A stretch of 64,000 nucleotides of DNA from an uncultured Aquimarina sp. Its GTDB lineage: Bacteria > Bacteroidota > Bacteroidia > Flavobacteriales > Flavobacteriaceae. The stretch's first letter is position 1. Every line of letters begins with the position of its first letter. Position numbers and translations under genes: made by a program. The notes under the pieces were generated by a model. The model worked only from the letters and a program-made list of their open reading frames with translations, searched no databases and was not told the origin of the DNA. Where the stretch lies: positions 1-64,000 of the forward strand of contig CANMDW010000025.1 in assembly GCA_947496705.1 (NCBI GenBank), written 5' to 3'. This document shows, piece by piece, positions 44,123 to 53,403 of this stretch.

Positions 44123-46063
44123 ATGAAAACAAGTTTTAAAGAAAAACTCAGGTATCGATTTGAGAAATATTTAAACAAGGGAGGAGCTTCTATTTTTGTA
44201 AGCCTCTTTGTGGTTTTTATCATCCTCTTTGTTCTCATGATTTCTATCAGATGGATCATGCTTCTTATCTGGCCCGAACTTATGTATACCGATAGTTTTC
44301 TTGACGATATCTGGTTAACATGGTTGCAAATGACCGATCCGGGTAATATGAATCAGGATAATGTGGCTCCAATCTGGTTAAAGATCACCACCATACTATC
44401 TGGGATTATAGGAGTAGTAATACTGTCTATGCTGATTGCTTTTATTACTACGGCTCTCGAAAAGGTTTTCTATAATTTCAGGAAAGGTAGAGGACAAGTA
44501 ATAGAAAAAGAGCATACCCTAATTCTGGGCTGGAATGAGAGAGTTGTAGATATTATAAGAGAGTTGATTCTTGCCAATGAAAGTGAAAAGTATGCAGCCA
44601 TCGTCATTCTTTCTAATGAAGATAAAGAGGAGATGGATGATATGATTGCAAAACGAATTCCGAATAAAAAGACAACCAGTATCATCACAACAACTGGTGA
44701 CTATGCAAATATCAACGAACTCAAAAGAGTAAATGTAGAATATGCAAAATCGGTTATTTTATTGGCCAACTGTTCAGAAAGTGCTTCTAATGACGAAAAA
44801 ATAAATTCAGATGTACAATCGGTTAAATCCATCATGGCGATTATTTCTTGTCAGGATGGAATCAACGAACTGCCCATAATTGCAGAGATCTTTAGTGAAG
44901 ACAAGAGAGAATTGATCAGCTATTTTCAGGATGAAAACATTATTGCTTTAGACTCCTGGGAGATCATGGGAAAACTCCTGGTACAAACATCACTTACAAG
45001 TGGCCTGGAAATGGTGTATAATGAAATCCTGTCTTTTGATGGTTGCGAAATTTATTTCTATGAAGCCAATTGGAATAAGGTGCAATTTGGAAATCTTCCT
45101 TTTCATTTCAAAGATGGTATTCCGCTGGGAGTTTATAATGAAAAGGATGGTATGACTTTAAGGCCTGGCCGAAATTACATCATGAAAAAAGAAGATCAGA
45201 TCATTATTTTGGCAGAAGACGATTCAACTATTAATTTTGAGACCAATACTATTTATAGACCTTCAGATATCAAAGTTATTAATAACAAACTGGATCAATA
45301 CCAGAAGTCGGTATTGATTTTGGGATGGCACAATGTAGCAGAAATATTTATTAGTGAATCTAAAGATTACCTAAAAGAAGGTTCACGGTTTGATATCTAT
45401 TTTAAGAATCCAAATGTAGAATTTATAGATCGGGTAGAAGCACTTAAAAAGATGTATCCAGAGTTTAAAATTACCCTTACCGATGCAGATCCTTTATTGA
45501 TGGAGAGTTTGAAAGCTACCAACCCTTTCGAATATGATAACATTATTATATTATCACAAGAGTTTAATGAATTGTCGGCAGATCGTATCGATTCTGATAC
45601 ATTGATTATACTATTGCTTTTGAGAAAAATAAAATCGATAATACCAAAGGTAAAATCCAAAATCATAACCCAGGTACTCAATTCTGATAACCAGGAAATT
45701 ATTACTCAAACCGATGTTGATGATTTTATTATCAGCAATAAACTAATTACTATGATTTTGGCTCAGTTAAGTGAGGAACCATTGATTATAAAGTTTTATG
45801 AGGATATCTTTTCTGAAGACGGAAGTGAAATTTATGTGAAATCTGCCACTTTGTATGTCGATCAATTTCCTCTGAGAACTACCTTTGGAGATTTAATAGC
45901 ACTGGCTGATCAAAGGGACGAAATTTGTCTTGGGATCAGAAAAGGAGACGAAAGCAAAAATGCTAATGAAAATTTTGGAGTTACCTTAAACTTGGATAAG
46001 AACCAGATAGTAGAGTTACAGGAAAACGACTTTTTGGTAGTTTTATCTGAAGATGAATTGTAA
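44123..46063 (+). CDS. CASTOR/POLLUX-like ion channel protein
   Basis: 646 residues. An N-terminal part with transmembrane segments at about 23-48 and 88-111, with a pore-loop-like stretch between, is followed by two TrkA/RCK-like Rossmann units. The first begins EKEHTLILGWNERVVDIIREL (about 130-150); the second begins QKSVLILGWHNVAEIF (about 394-410). This layout matches CASTOR/POLLUX-type (DUF1012) channels, which conduct cations under control of the cytoplasmic ring. The filter is not a canonical TVGYG. It stands alone. Confidence 0.88.
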   Translation: MKTSFKEKLRYRFEKYLNKGGASIFVSLFVVFIILFVLMISIRWIMLLIWPELMYTDSFLDDIWLTWLQMTDPGNMNQDNVAPIWLKITTILSGIIGVVILSMLIAFITTALEKVFYNFRKGRGQVIEKEHTLILGWNERVVDIIRELILANESEKYAAIVILSNEDKEEMDDMIAKRIPNKKTTSIITTTGDYANINELKRVNVEYAKSVILLANCSESASNDEKINSDVQSVKSIMAIISCQDGINELPIIAEIFSEDKRELISYFQDENIIALDSWEIMGKLLVQTSLTSGLEMVYNEILSFDGCEIYFYEANWNKVQFGNLPFHFKDGIPLGVYNEKDGMTLRPGRNYIMKKEDQIIILAEDDSTINFETNTIYRPSDIKVINNKLDQYQKSVLILGWHNVAEIFISESKDYLKEGSRFDIYFKNPNVEFIDRVEALKKMYPEFKITLTDADPLLMESLKATNPFEYDNIIILSQEFNELSADRIDSDTLIILLLLRKIKSIIPKVKSKIITQVLNSDNQEIITQTDVDDFIISNKLITMILAQLSEEPLIIKFYEDIFSEDGSEIYVKSATLYVDQFPLRTTFGDLIALADQRDEICLGIRKGDESKNANENFGVTLNLDKNQIVELQENDFLVVLSEDEL

Positions 46064-46312
46064 ATTTTGCATCCAAAATACCCTGGTTTCAACCCGGGTT
46101 TAAATGCACAGCACTTTTTTATAAGATTTTTTTAATGTGGGGGGTAGGGTAATACAGATATAAAGCGTTTTATACACGTAAATAAATTTAGTAATCTGTA
46201 TAATTATGTAGATTTTGAGGGACAAACAAATTTCTGCAAAGACAGATTTTATAAATTAAGGTGGAAAGGGTTTTTCTCTTTCCATCTTTTTTATTGAACT
46301 CATTTGAAGTTT
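46064..46312. other. Gene-free convergent region after the channel gene
   Basis: TACCCTGG and CCCGGGTT at about 46079-46101 form an imperfect hairpin followed by a T-rich stretch, a weak terminator for the channel gene. The rest is AT-rich with no recognised feature. Confidence 0.45.
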
Positions 46313-46924
46313 TCATTGAATCAATTCCTCCAGACCCAGTTGGCTCTCTATTTCGGTATCCTTATATTTTAATGTCCAACCCAAAGAATTGGTAAGGATA
46401 TAGATTTTCTGTAATTCGCTGATGAGTCGGTTTTTTGAATTTGTAACGAGTGCCGATTTTTTCACTTTACTATCCAGTTGCTGTATGACCACTTTTCGTA
46501 TCGCGTTGTGATCCCCTGGGCTATATTTATTAATAAGACCTTCTTGAATATCGTGATATTTAATTTCGGGGTTAATATTAATTTCAGCTTCGGGGATCCT
46601 TGTGATTGTTACGGTTTTTGTTCCCTGGTCTATAACATGTTCAATTTTTCTCAAATCGTAAGATACCTGTACATTGGCATTTACCATTACAATTATTTTT
46701 TTCTTTGATGAAAGTACTTTAAAATAAGTCTTGTTGTTGTTATAGGTAATAATATCAGAGAAATGACCTTCAGTCACCACAAGTTTGCCTACATTTTTAA
46801 TTTGATCCATTATGAGGCCCGAGGATTCTATTTCTGTTTTTTCATAGTTGGATTGATCAATAAAATATTTGATCCCAAATGCCAATAGTGCTGCTATAAG
46901 TGCTCCAAGTAGAAAATTACGCAT
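46313..46924 (-). CDS. DUF4230 protein
   Basis: 203 residues: an N-terminal membrane anchor (FLLGALIAALLAFGIKYFID), then a soluble extracytoplasmic domain with the DUF4230 pattern (LVVTEGHFSDIITY, IVMVNANVQVSYDLRKIE, TRIPEAEININPEIKYHDIQ). Function unknown; it probably faces the periplasm. It is read after the DUF4136 gene but a terminator lies between them, so it likely has its own promoter. Confidence 0.85.
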   Translation of the reverse strand: MRNFLLGALIAALLAFGIKYFIDQSNYEKTEIESSGLIMDQIKNVGKLVVTEGHFSDIITYNNNKTYFKVLSSKKKIIVMVNANVQVSYDLRKIEHVIDQGTKTVTITRIPEAEININPEIKYHDIQEGLINKYSPGDHNAIRKVVIQQLDSKVKKSALVTNSKNRLISELQKIYILTNSLGWTLKYKDTEIESQLGLEELIQ

Positions 46925-46954
46925 GTTTTTTTGTCAAGTTTAGTATAAATGTAC

Positions 46955-46989
46955 ACAAAAAAAATAGCCTCTCAACAAAGAAAGGCTAT
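46955..46989 (-). terminator. Rho-independent terminator after the DUF4136 gene
   Basis: On the minus strand ATAGCCT and AGGCTAT form a stem with a 12-base loop, followed by nine Ts (46955-46963 read as As on plus). It lies 26 bp past the stop at 47015. Confidence 0.8.
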
Positions 46990-47014
46990 GGGTATGTATA
47001 GAATTCATCTTGAG

Positions 47015-47563
47015 TTAATTGATCAGCGGAGGATATTTCTCTAAGATTGCGGCAACAATCTCATTCATCTTTTCCTGCTTTTTATCTACATCTTTAGTCA
47101 AGGCCGATGTGCCCATTCCTTGCCATACCAGTTCTTTTTTAGAGGCATCTATAAGGTCTATATACAAGGTGCCTTCAGTCACTCTCGAAACCGAATTATA
47201 GTTACCACCCCAGAACCAGGGATTCCATCCCCAGCCATAACCCCAACCTGGACCCCAGCCCCAACCCCAGTTATTCTGGTAGACATTTACATTTTCTTTA
47301 GTTTTTGTGAAAATACTAACGAGCATATCGGGATTTTCTGATTTAATAAATCCTTTTGCCATCATGTCTGTTTCGATAGCTCGAAGGATGCGTTTTTTGT
47401 CAAGATCGTTAATTTCGGCTTTGTCAATTCCAGGCTTGTAAAATGCAAAGCTTCTATAGGTGTCAAAATTTGCCTGCTTATCATAATCTGAAGCAACACG
47501 TACAGTGGAGCAGGAACTAAGAGTTATGATAAGGATTAATGATAAAAGTGAAAAAAATTTCAT
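47015..47563 (-). CDS. DUF4136 lipoprotein
   Basis: 182 residues. A lipoprotein signal (MKFFSLLSLILIITLSSCST, lipobox LSSC, C18) is followed by DUF4136 hallmarks: DYDKQANFDTYRSFAFY, ETDMMAKGF, and the end KKQEKMNEIVAAILEKYPP. Between them lies an unusual glycine/tryptophan-rich stretch of about 22 residues (GWGWGPGWGYGWGWNPWFWG), typical of flavobacterial members. It probably sits on the periplasmic face of the outer membrane. Function unknown. Confidence 0.9.
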   Translation of the reverse strand: MKFFSLLSLILIITLSSCSTVRVASDYDKQANFDTYRSFAFYKPGIDKAEINDLDKKRILRAIETDMMAKGFIKSENPDMLVSIFTKTKENVNVYQNNWGWGWGPGWGYGWGWNPWFWGGNYNSVSRVTEGTLYIDLIDASKKELVWQGMGTSALTKDVDKKQEKMNEIVAAILEKYPPLIN

Positions 47564-47642
47564 AATCCTTGATTTATAAGTTTAATAATAGCTTTTTGTA
47601 GTAAAAATACCACAATAATCATACCACGAGCAGACATTAAAA

Positions 47643-47819
47643 CTATTTTTCAGTATAATCGTTAGTGTTTTTGTCATATCCATACGGGCAATGTCTGCAA
47701 CCACTCTCACAACAATACCCTCTTCTCAAGTGATATTGTTCTGTAAAACATCGATACCCTTCGGGGGTAATATAATAATCTCCTTCTTTTGGAGTTAATA
47801 CTTTTTTAGGATCGTCCAT
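47643..47819 (-). CDS. Small cysteine-rich protein (DUF5522-like)
   Basis: A 58-residue protein below common length cut-offs. It starts MDDPKKVLTPKEGDYY and carries C36, C37, C41 and C44 in GYCCESGCRHCPYGY, plus C24. The CC-x3-C-x2-C block followed by PYGY resembles DUF5522 proteins and could bind zinc or an Fe-S cluster. It is divergent from the gene at 47851 with 31 bp between starts, and 79 bp ahead of DUF4136. The conserved cysteine spacing argues that this is a real gene. Confidence 0.75.
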   Translation of the reverse strand: MDDPKKVLTPKEGDYYITPEGYRCFTEQYHLRRGYCCESGCRHCPYGYDKNTNDYTEK

Positions 47820-47850
47820 TATATTACAAAAATACTATTCTTACAGTTAT

Positions 47851-48177
47851 ATGCCCATTGTTGTTAACAAATATTTGATAGGCCGCCACTTTGTAGGTAT
47901 TGCCATTTGGCCTTTTATAGTAATTAAAGATTCTTTTCTTAAGCAGGACGATGCCTTCATTAATCACGAAAGAATACATCTAAGACAGCAGGTAGAATTA
48001 TTGATATTGCCTTTTTATATTATATATTTGGCAGAATATGTTATAAGAGTGATTCAGTATCGAAATTTGCAACAGGCATATCGTAACATCTCTTTTGAGA
48101 GAGAAGCCTATCTTAATGAAGGTAATCTTTATTACTTAAAAAAGAGAAAACCCTGGAGTTTTATTAAATATTGGTAG
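47851..48177 (+). CDS. Small membrane protein with HERIH motif
   Basis: 108 residues. HERIHLRQQVELL at about 39-51 gives an HExxH-type zinc motif, followed by a hydrophobic helix (LPFYIIYLAEYVIRVIQY) and FEREAYLNEGN, where the glutamates could provide the third ligand. It looks like a minimal membrane metalloprotease-like protein, a family often beside ACC deaminase genes in this phylum. Activity is unproven. The stop directly abuts the start of the next gene. Confidence 0.75.
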   Translation: MPIVVNKYLIGRHFVGIAIWPFIVIKDSFLKQDDAFINHERIHLRQQVELLILPFYIIYLAEYVIRVIQYRNLQQAYRNISFEREAYLNEGNLYYLKKRKPWSFIKYW

Positions 48178-49119
48178 ATGCATCTATTTTCTTCGGAAAC
48201 GATATCCTCAAAAAATCAACCGATCACCCATGCTATTTTGGATAAAGCTGAAGTCTTTCTGGATATGAAGAGAGAAGATCAGATTCACAAAGAAGTCTCG
48301 GGGAATAAATTCAGAAAGCTAAAATACAACCTGGCTGAAGCTAAAAAGCTGGGGTATACCACCATACTTACTTTTGGAGGTGCCTATAGCAACCATATTG
48401 CAGCCACTGCCGCAGCAGGAAAAATGACAGGTATGCAAACTATCGGGATCATACGGGGAGAAGAATTGGCCGAAGACCTTCAGAAAACAGTATCTGAAAA
48501 TGATACACTGCGCTTTGCTTCAGTATATGGGATGCATCTTAAATTTATATCCAGAGAACACTACCGAAATAAAACATCTTCAGAGTTTTTAGATATATTA
48601 AAGAAAGAATTCGGCCCCAGCTATATACTTCCCGAAGGAGGAACCAACGCCCTGGCAGTTAAGGGGTGTGAAGAAATACTTACATTACAGGATGTGGCTT
48701 ATGATGTTATATGCTGCGCTGTAGGTACGGGAGGTACCATCGCAGGCATCATTAATAGTACCAATATATCTCAATCGGTATTGGGTTTTCCTGCCTTAAA
48801 AGGTGATTTTCTTTCTGAAGATATTAAAAAATACACAACAAAAGAAAACTGGAAACTTATTCATGACTATCATTTTGGAGGGTATGGCAAAATAAACAAA
48901 GAACTCATTGAGTTTATAAATACATTCGGGGATCAGCAAGATATTGCATTGGATCCTGTCTATACGGGCAAGATGCTTTTTGGAATTTTTGACCTGGTAC
49001 AAAAAGGTTTTTTTTCAAAAAATACTCGTATTTTAGCGGTGCATACCGGAGGTTTACAAGGTATTGCAGGTATGAACAAGAAATTGAAGAAAAAGAAACT
49101 ACCCCTTATTACAATTTGA
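48178..49119 (+). CDS. ACC deaminase/D-cysteine desulfhydrase-family PLP enzyme
   Basis: 313 residues of the fold-type II PLP family. K44 in SGNKFRKLKY is the PLP lysine; TFGGAYSNHIAATAAAGK binds the phosphate end and VGTGGTIAGI is the glycine loop. The family includes 1-aminocyclopropane-1-carboxylate deaminase and D-cysteine desulfhydrase; most bacterial members of this short type act on D-cysteine or related amino acids. It starts on the base after the previous stop, so it is coupled to it. Confidence 0.9.
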   Translation: MHLFSSETISSKNQPITHAILDKAEVFLDMKREDQIHKEVSGNKFRKLKYNLAEAKKLGYTTILTFGGAYSNHIAATAAAGKMTGMQTIGIIRGEELAEDLQKTVSENDTLRFASVYGMHLKFISREHYRNKTSSEFLDILKKEFGPSYILPEGGTNALAVKGCEEILTLQDVAYDVICCAVGTGGTIAGIINSTNISQSVLGFPALKGDFLSEDIKKYTTKENWKLIHDYHFGGYGKINKELIEFINTFGDQQDIALDPVYTGKMLFGIFDLVQKGFFSKNTRILAVHTGGLQGIAGMNKKLKKKKLPLITI

Positions 49120-49126
49120 TAGTAGC

Positions 49127-49987
49127 ATGAGGAAAATTATTGCATTGTTATGTATTGCTGTATTGTTGATTTCTTGCGGAGGAAGCAAAAACGTAACGAC
49201 TTCGAGAACAGAGAGATCTACTACAAAAGAAACTTCTGTTGTCAGGATTGAGCGAAGCAACAAAGAAATTGTATCACAAGACACTCCCGAAGAAAAATCA
49301 CTTTCCGAATTGCCATATAAGGATAAAGTGCAGCACTATATCTATGAATTTTCGGGTATCGCAAAAAGCGAAATGAAAACCTACGGTATTCCGGCAAGTA
49401 TTACCCTTGCACAAGGGATACTGGAGTCTGGAGCAGGATATGGAGAACTAACCCAACGGGCAAATAACCACTTTGGGATCAAATGCCATGATTGGGAAGG
49501 AGATCGTGTATATCATGACGATGACCGTTCTCAGGAATGCTTCAGAAAATATGATCTGGCAAGTGAATCCTATAGAGATCATTCATTATTTTTAAAAGAC
49601 AGAAAAAGATATTCGAGGCTTTTTACCTTCAATAAAAAAGATTATAAGTCCTGGGCACGAGGCCTAAGAGAGGCAGGTTATGCTACCGATAGAAAATATC
49701 CCGAGAAATTGATAGGTATTATCGAGAAATACCAATTGTACAAATTCGATAATGAAGTACTCGGAAGAAGAGATAAGAAAAAAGATAAAGGTGTTGTGGT
49801 GGCAAGTTCGTCTCCTGCAGATAGTAGGTATAAGGTAAAAAAAGGAGATACACTGTATTCTATTTCCAGGAGGTATAAAATCTCTGTAGAAGAACTGAAG
49901 ACCTATAATAATCTGGTAAATAACAATATAAAAGTCGGACAAGTTCTTAAAGTAACTTCCGGCGATGAGGAAGAAGATTTTAATTAA
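49127..49987 (+). CDS. Glucosaminidase-LysM lipoprotein
   Basis: 286 residues. The lipoprotein signal (MRKIIALLCIAVLLISCGG, lipobox LISC, C17) is followed by a variable linker, then a mannosyl-glycoprotein endo-beta-N-acetylglucosaminidase-like domain (about 75-200: ASITLAQGILESGAGYGELT with the catalytic E, NNHFGIKCHDW). A C-terminal LysM (YKVKKGDTLYSISRRYKIS, about 235-280) binds peptidoglycan. It probably trims peptidoglycan in the periplasm. It begins 7 bp after the deaminase gene and ends 2 bp before hemL. Confidence 0.92.
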   Translation: MRKIIALLCIAVLLISCGGSKNVTTSRTERSTTKETSVVRIERSNKEIVSQDTPEEKSLSELPYKDKVQHYIYEFSGIAKSEMKTYGIPASITLAQGILESGAGYGELTQRANNHFGIKCHDWEGDRVYHDDDRSQECFRKYDLASESYRDHSLFLKDRKRYSRLFTFNKKDYKSWARGLREAGYATDRKYPEKLIGIIEKYQLYKFDNEVLGRRDKKKDKGVVVASSSPADSRYKVKKGDTLYSISRRYKISVEELKTYNNLVNNNIKVGQVLKVTSGDEEEDFN

Positions 49988-49989
49988 GC

Positions 49990-51276
49990 ATGATTTATAA
50001 AAGAAGTAGCGCGTTATTTGCAGCAGCGCAAAAAGTAATTCCCGGCGGGGTTAACTCTCCCGTAAGAGCTTTCAAAGCCGTTGGAGGAGACCCTATATTT
50101 GTTAAAGAAGCCAAAGGTGCTTATCTCTATGATGAGGATGCAAACCGATTGATAGATTATATCAATTCCTGGGGGCCGATGATTCTTGGTCATGCATATG
50201 CTCCGGTTGTCGATGCTGTTATTGAAAAAGCCAGAAAAGGAACCAGTTTTGGAATGCCTACAGAGATTGAAACACAAATTGCTGAATTGGCGGTGTCTAT
50301 GGTGCCCAATATCGATAAGATACGATTTGTAAATTCGGGTACCGAAGCCTGTATGAGTGCTGTGCGACTTGCACGGGGATTCACCGCAAAAGATAAGATC
50401 ATCAAATTTGCCGGATGTTATCACGGGCACAGTGATTCTTTTTTGATCCAGGCAGGTAGTGGGGCAGTTACCTTTGGTAGCCCAAACAGCCCCGGTGTCA
50501 CGCAAGGAACCGCAAAAGATACCTTACTGGCAAGATATAATGACCTTGCCCATGTAGAAAGCATCATCGCCTCCAACAAAGGCGGGATTGCCTGTATTAT
50601 CATTGAACCCGTAGCCGGAAACATGGGGTGCATCCCTCCCGAAAAAGGATTTCTCGAAGGCCTGAGAGTGTTATGTGATACCCATGATATCTTATTGGTT
50701 TTTGATGAGGTCATGACTGGTTTTAGGCTTGCAAAAGGAGGTGTACAGGAACTGCTGGGAGTAGATGCCGATATTGTTACCTTCGGTAAAGTGATCGGAG
50801 GCGGGCTTCCGGTGGGAGCTTTTGCGGCCCGAGAGGAAATCATGGATCACCTGGCACCACTAGGACCTGTATATCAGGCAGGGACATTAAGTGGTAATCC
50901 ACTGGCGATGGCTGCCGGATTGGCTATGCTCACCGAGCTAAATAACAACCCCGGGATTTTTAAAAGTCTTGCAGACAAAACTGAGTATCTTCACATAGGC
51001 ATAACAAAGGCATTAGAAGATCATAACATCATCCATACTGTAAACAGGATTGGGTCTATGATCTCTGTACATTTTTCTAAAGATGCGGTGGTGGATTTTG
51101 ATACCGCAGCACATGGTAATAATGATACTTTTAAAAGATTCTTTCATGGCATGTTGGATAATGGCATATATATCGCTCCAAGTGCTTTTGAAACCTGGTT
51201 TATTACCGAAGCACTTACTTACAACGATCTTGATGAAACGATAGGCGTTGTACAGAAAGTGGCTAAGACGCTTTAA
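49990..51276 (+). CDS. hemL: Glutamate-1-semialdehyde 2,1-aminomutase
   Basis: 428 residues, full length for HemL. It converts glutamate-1-semialdehyde to 5-aminolevulinate in C5 tetrapyrrole synthesis. The PLP lysine is K267 in TFGKVIGGGLPVGAF; VNSGTEACMSAVRLARG and LVFDEVMTGFR are the other conserved blocks, and the N-terminus AAQKVIPGGVNSPVRAF is diagnostic of GSAM over other class III transaminases. It closes a four-gene plus-strand unit. Confidence 0.96.
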   Translation: MIYKRSSALFAAAQKVIPGGVNSPVRAFKAVGGDPIFVKEAKGAYLYDEDANRLIDYINSWGPMILGHAYAPVVDAVIEKARKGTSFGMPTEIETQIAELAVSMVPNIDKIRFVNSGTEACMSAVRLARGFTAKDKIIKFAGCYHGHSDSFLIQAGSGAVTFGSPNSPGVTQGTAKDTLLARYNDLAHVESIIASNKGGIACIIIEPVAGNMGCIPPEKGFLEGLRVLCDTHDILLVFDEVMTGFRLAKGGVQELLGVDADIVTFGKVIGGGLPVGAFAAREEIMDHLAPLGPVYQAGTLSGNPLAMAAGLAMLTELNNNPGIFKSLADKTEYLHIGITKALEDHNIIHTVNRIGSMISVHFSKDAVVDFDTAAHGNNDTFKRFFHGMLDNGIYIAPSAFETWFITEALTYNDLDETIGVVQKVAKTL

Positions 51277-51322
51277 GAGATCATCCAGACTATTTGTTTT
51301 TGTGAGCTTAAGTGGCAGCGTT

Positions 51323-52306
51323 CTAATTCATTAAGCTATTTAGGGTGGTTAATCCTATTTTACTTATTTGTTTCCCGAACAGTTCTCTTTCTTTAATCAC
51401 TTCAGCCATAGTATGAAACCAGTCATAGCTATTTGGGGTTGTTTGTTGATCCCTGGGAACATCTTGTTGTTCCAGGGTCATTCTGGTGGCTAAAAAATCG
51501 ATCATCGCTCCATGCAAGAACCTCTCTCTGTATTTCTTGGTTGTTGTATGTATCGGAAACAAAAACCTAATGCCTTTTTCACGCGAGATATTTAAAATAA
51601 CTTTTTTCTCTTCGGGAGCATCAATAATATAACGTATTGACTCTTCTGGAAGTGGCATTCTTTGCAATTTTATTTCTTTGAGTACTCCGATTTGACGCAA
51701 AATATATCCAACTAGATACGATTCGTATCTCCTGAAAATATCATACATTTTTACCAGATGATCATATGTCACAGAAGTATGAAATATGGTATCCTCATCG
51801 GTACTCCACCACATTGCAAATTGTCCGGCAGTTTTTGTATTTTCTGTATGTCTTAAATCGGCTAATTGGAAAGGTTCAATGATTTTCTTTGGCTGATACC
51901 TTTTATAGATAGGGATCGAACTGAAATATAGTAATTTTGGATAGGCCGTCTTTTCTATTTGGGTTATAAGATCTTTATATTTTAAGAGTTCTTCTTCCTT
52001 ATAAATAAAATACAACGAATATTTATCCTCACCAATAGAACACACAATAGGAACAGTTAAAGCTCCTTCTTCAAGCAGTGTTGTATAGATTACGCTAAAC
52101 TGAAATGGCTTGTTCCTTTTTTTGGCAATATCCTGTAGTTTTGTAATGGCAACAATCCCATCTACCCGTACTTTTCCTGTGATGCCTAATTCTATTTCAC
52201 CAAGTTGATAATCAGAAGAATTGGTTAGAAAATAGTTTTGATCTCGTTTGGGACTATCGTCTTTATCATTTTTATTATTTCCAAAAAGTCTATTGAATAT
52301 TCGCAT
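51323..52306 (-). CDS. Unrecognised soluble protein beside TIR gene
   Basis: I do not recognise this 327-residue protein. There is no signal peptide or membrane segment. The first 25 residues are polar and charged; about 45-120 look alpha/beta, about 130-230 helical. SVTYDHLVKMYDIFRRYESYL and the end KISKIGLTTLNSLMN have no known motif. It converges on hemL with 46 bp between and is read after the TIR-domain gene, 149 bp downstream of it, so cotranscription is possible. Confidence 0.7.
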   Translation of the reverse strand: MRIFNRLFGNNKNDKDDSPKRDQNYFLTNSSDYQLGEIELGITGKVRVDGIVAITKLQDIAKKRNKPFQFSVIYTTLLEEGALTVPIVCSIGEDKYSLYFIYKEEELLKYKDLITQIEKTAYPKLLYFSSIPIYKRYQPKKIIEPFQLADLRHTENTKTAGQFAMWWSTDEDTIFHTSVTYDHLVKMYDIFRRYESYLVGYILRQIGVLKEIKLQRMPLPEESIRYIIDAPEEKKVILNISREKGIRFLFPIHTTTKKYRERFLHGAMIDFLATRMTLEQQDVPRDQQTTPNSYDWFHTMAEVIKERELFGKQISKIGLTTLNSLMN

Positions 52307-52455
52307 ATGGTATTATTTAGGGGTTAACATCCATAAAAATATGATTACCTACTTTGGATACATCTAAATTCAATAATTTTTCATGAACACATAAATCTTT
52401 CAGAAAAAATTCCTCTCCATTAGTCGAGTATTATTGCCACTAGGCATAACTGGTC

Positions 52456-53004
52456 TTATGAAGCCAACCAGTCCCCCAGTTCTTTTGTCTCTCCACTAGG
52501 ATATTTTACATCATATGCCTCCTTAATAGATTCGCTTTCCTGAATGTAAGGGTATTTTTGCAGATATTCTGTACCATTATAGTCGGTATAATCATCTCTA
52601 ATAGGCAAAATGGCAATATTTTCTGTGCTCTTTTGAGTATTTGCATATCGTATGGCCCATTTGCACCACTTTGAATCCAACGCTTCTTCTGTAGCCAGAA
52701 AAACGAATTTTGTACTTTCCTTTATTTTTTGCTGAATATGCTTTGTTGCTTCATCACTGGTATCCTTTGGCACTTCTCCATCCATCCAATCCACATAGAT
52801 CTGTACCCCAAAACCTTTTAAAAAATTAATGGCACTATCCAGGGTTTCACGATCGTCGGGTTTATGAGCAAGAAACAGGGATACTTTGGTGTGTTTGGTT
52901 TCCTCTTTAAAGAGCTGCAGGCTTTCCTCAATATCCTTGATATATATTCGTGCCGAATTTCTAAACTGCAATAAGCCGTACTTTGGTATAATACTCATAG
53001 ACAA
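52456..53004 (-). CDS. TIR-domain protein lacking the usual catalytic glutamate
   Basis: 182 residues. About 38-182 match the TIR fold: box 1-like VSLFLAHKPDDRETLDSAIN, GVQIYVDW for strand B and the following loop, STKFVFLATEEALDSKWC for strands C-D, and IAILPIRDDYTDYNG. NAD-cleaving TIR domains have S-x-W-C-x-x-E; here it reads SKWCKWAIRYA with A117 at the expected glutamate. So it may be a non-catalytic signalling TIR or use a shifted residue. No partner effector or sensor domain is attached. Confidence 0.8.
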   Translation of the reverse strand: MSMSIIPKYGLLQFRNSARIYIKDIEESLQLFKEETKHTKVSLFLAHKPDDRETLDSAINFLKGFGVQIYVDWMDGEVPKDTSDEATKHIQQKIKESTKFVFLATEEALDSKWCKWAIRYANTQKSTENIAILPIRDDYTDYNGTEYLQKYPYIQESESIKEAYDVKYPSGETKELGDWLAS

Positions 53005-53172
53005 GATAACTTATGTGATCTGTGTTTCTAAATGGCTAAGTTAAAAATTTTGTTGTTATTAGTTTCAAATAAGATAAGCAATAGCAATTGCTGTATGTAA
53101 TTTTGGAAAGGGAAATGATTGTATATGGCAAACGTTCGTGCCAGCCCGGAAGGTATTTGTGTCGATCTGCCA

Positions 53173-53403
53173 AGCGTTCTTGACCACCCGGCAGATGCTC
53201 TTGACCACCCGGCAGATGCTCTTGACAACCCCGCAGGTGTTCTTGACGACCCGGCAGGTGTTCTTGACGACCCGGCAGATGTTCTTGACGACCCGGCAAG
53301 TGTTCTTGACGACCCGGCAAGTGTTCTTGACGACCCGGCAGGTGTTCTTGACGACCCGGCAAGTGTTCTTGACGACCCGGCAAGTGTTCTTGACAACTTT
53401 AGA
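53173..53403. repeat. 21-bp minisatellite, 11 units
   Basis: Eleven consecutive 21-base units of the type AGTGTTCTTGACGACCCGGC. The array is GC-rich in an AT-rich neighbourhood. Because 21 is a multiple of three, four long frames run through it; the plus-strand one would encode a VLDDPAS heptad and a minus-strand one GSSRTLA. None has a recognisable start context. It starts 169 bp upstream of the TIR gene. Confidence 0.95.

Noticed and set aside
52456..53004. Thoeris-type or other named TIR defence system
   Set aside because: No partner effector gene of a known type is adjacent, and the usual glutamate is missing.
53173..53403. CRISPR array
   Set aside because: Units are contiguous with no spacers between them and no cas gene is nearby.
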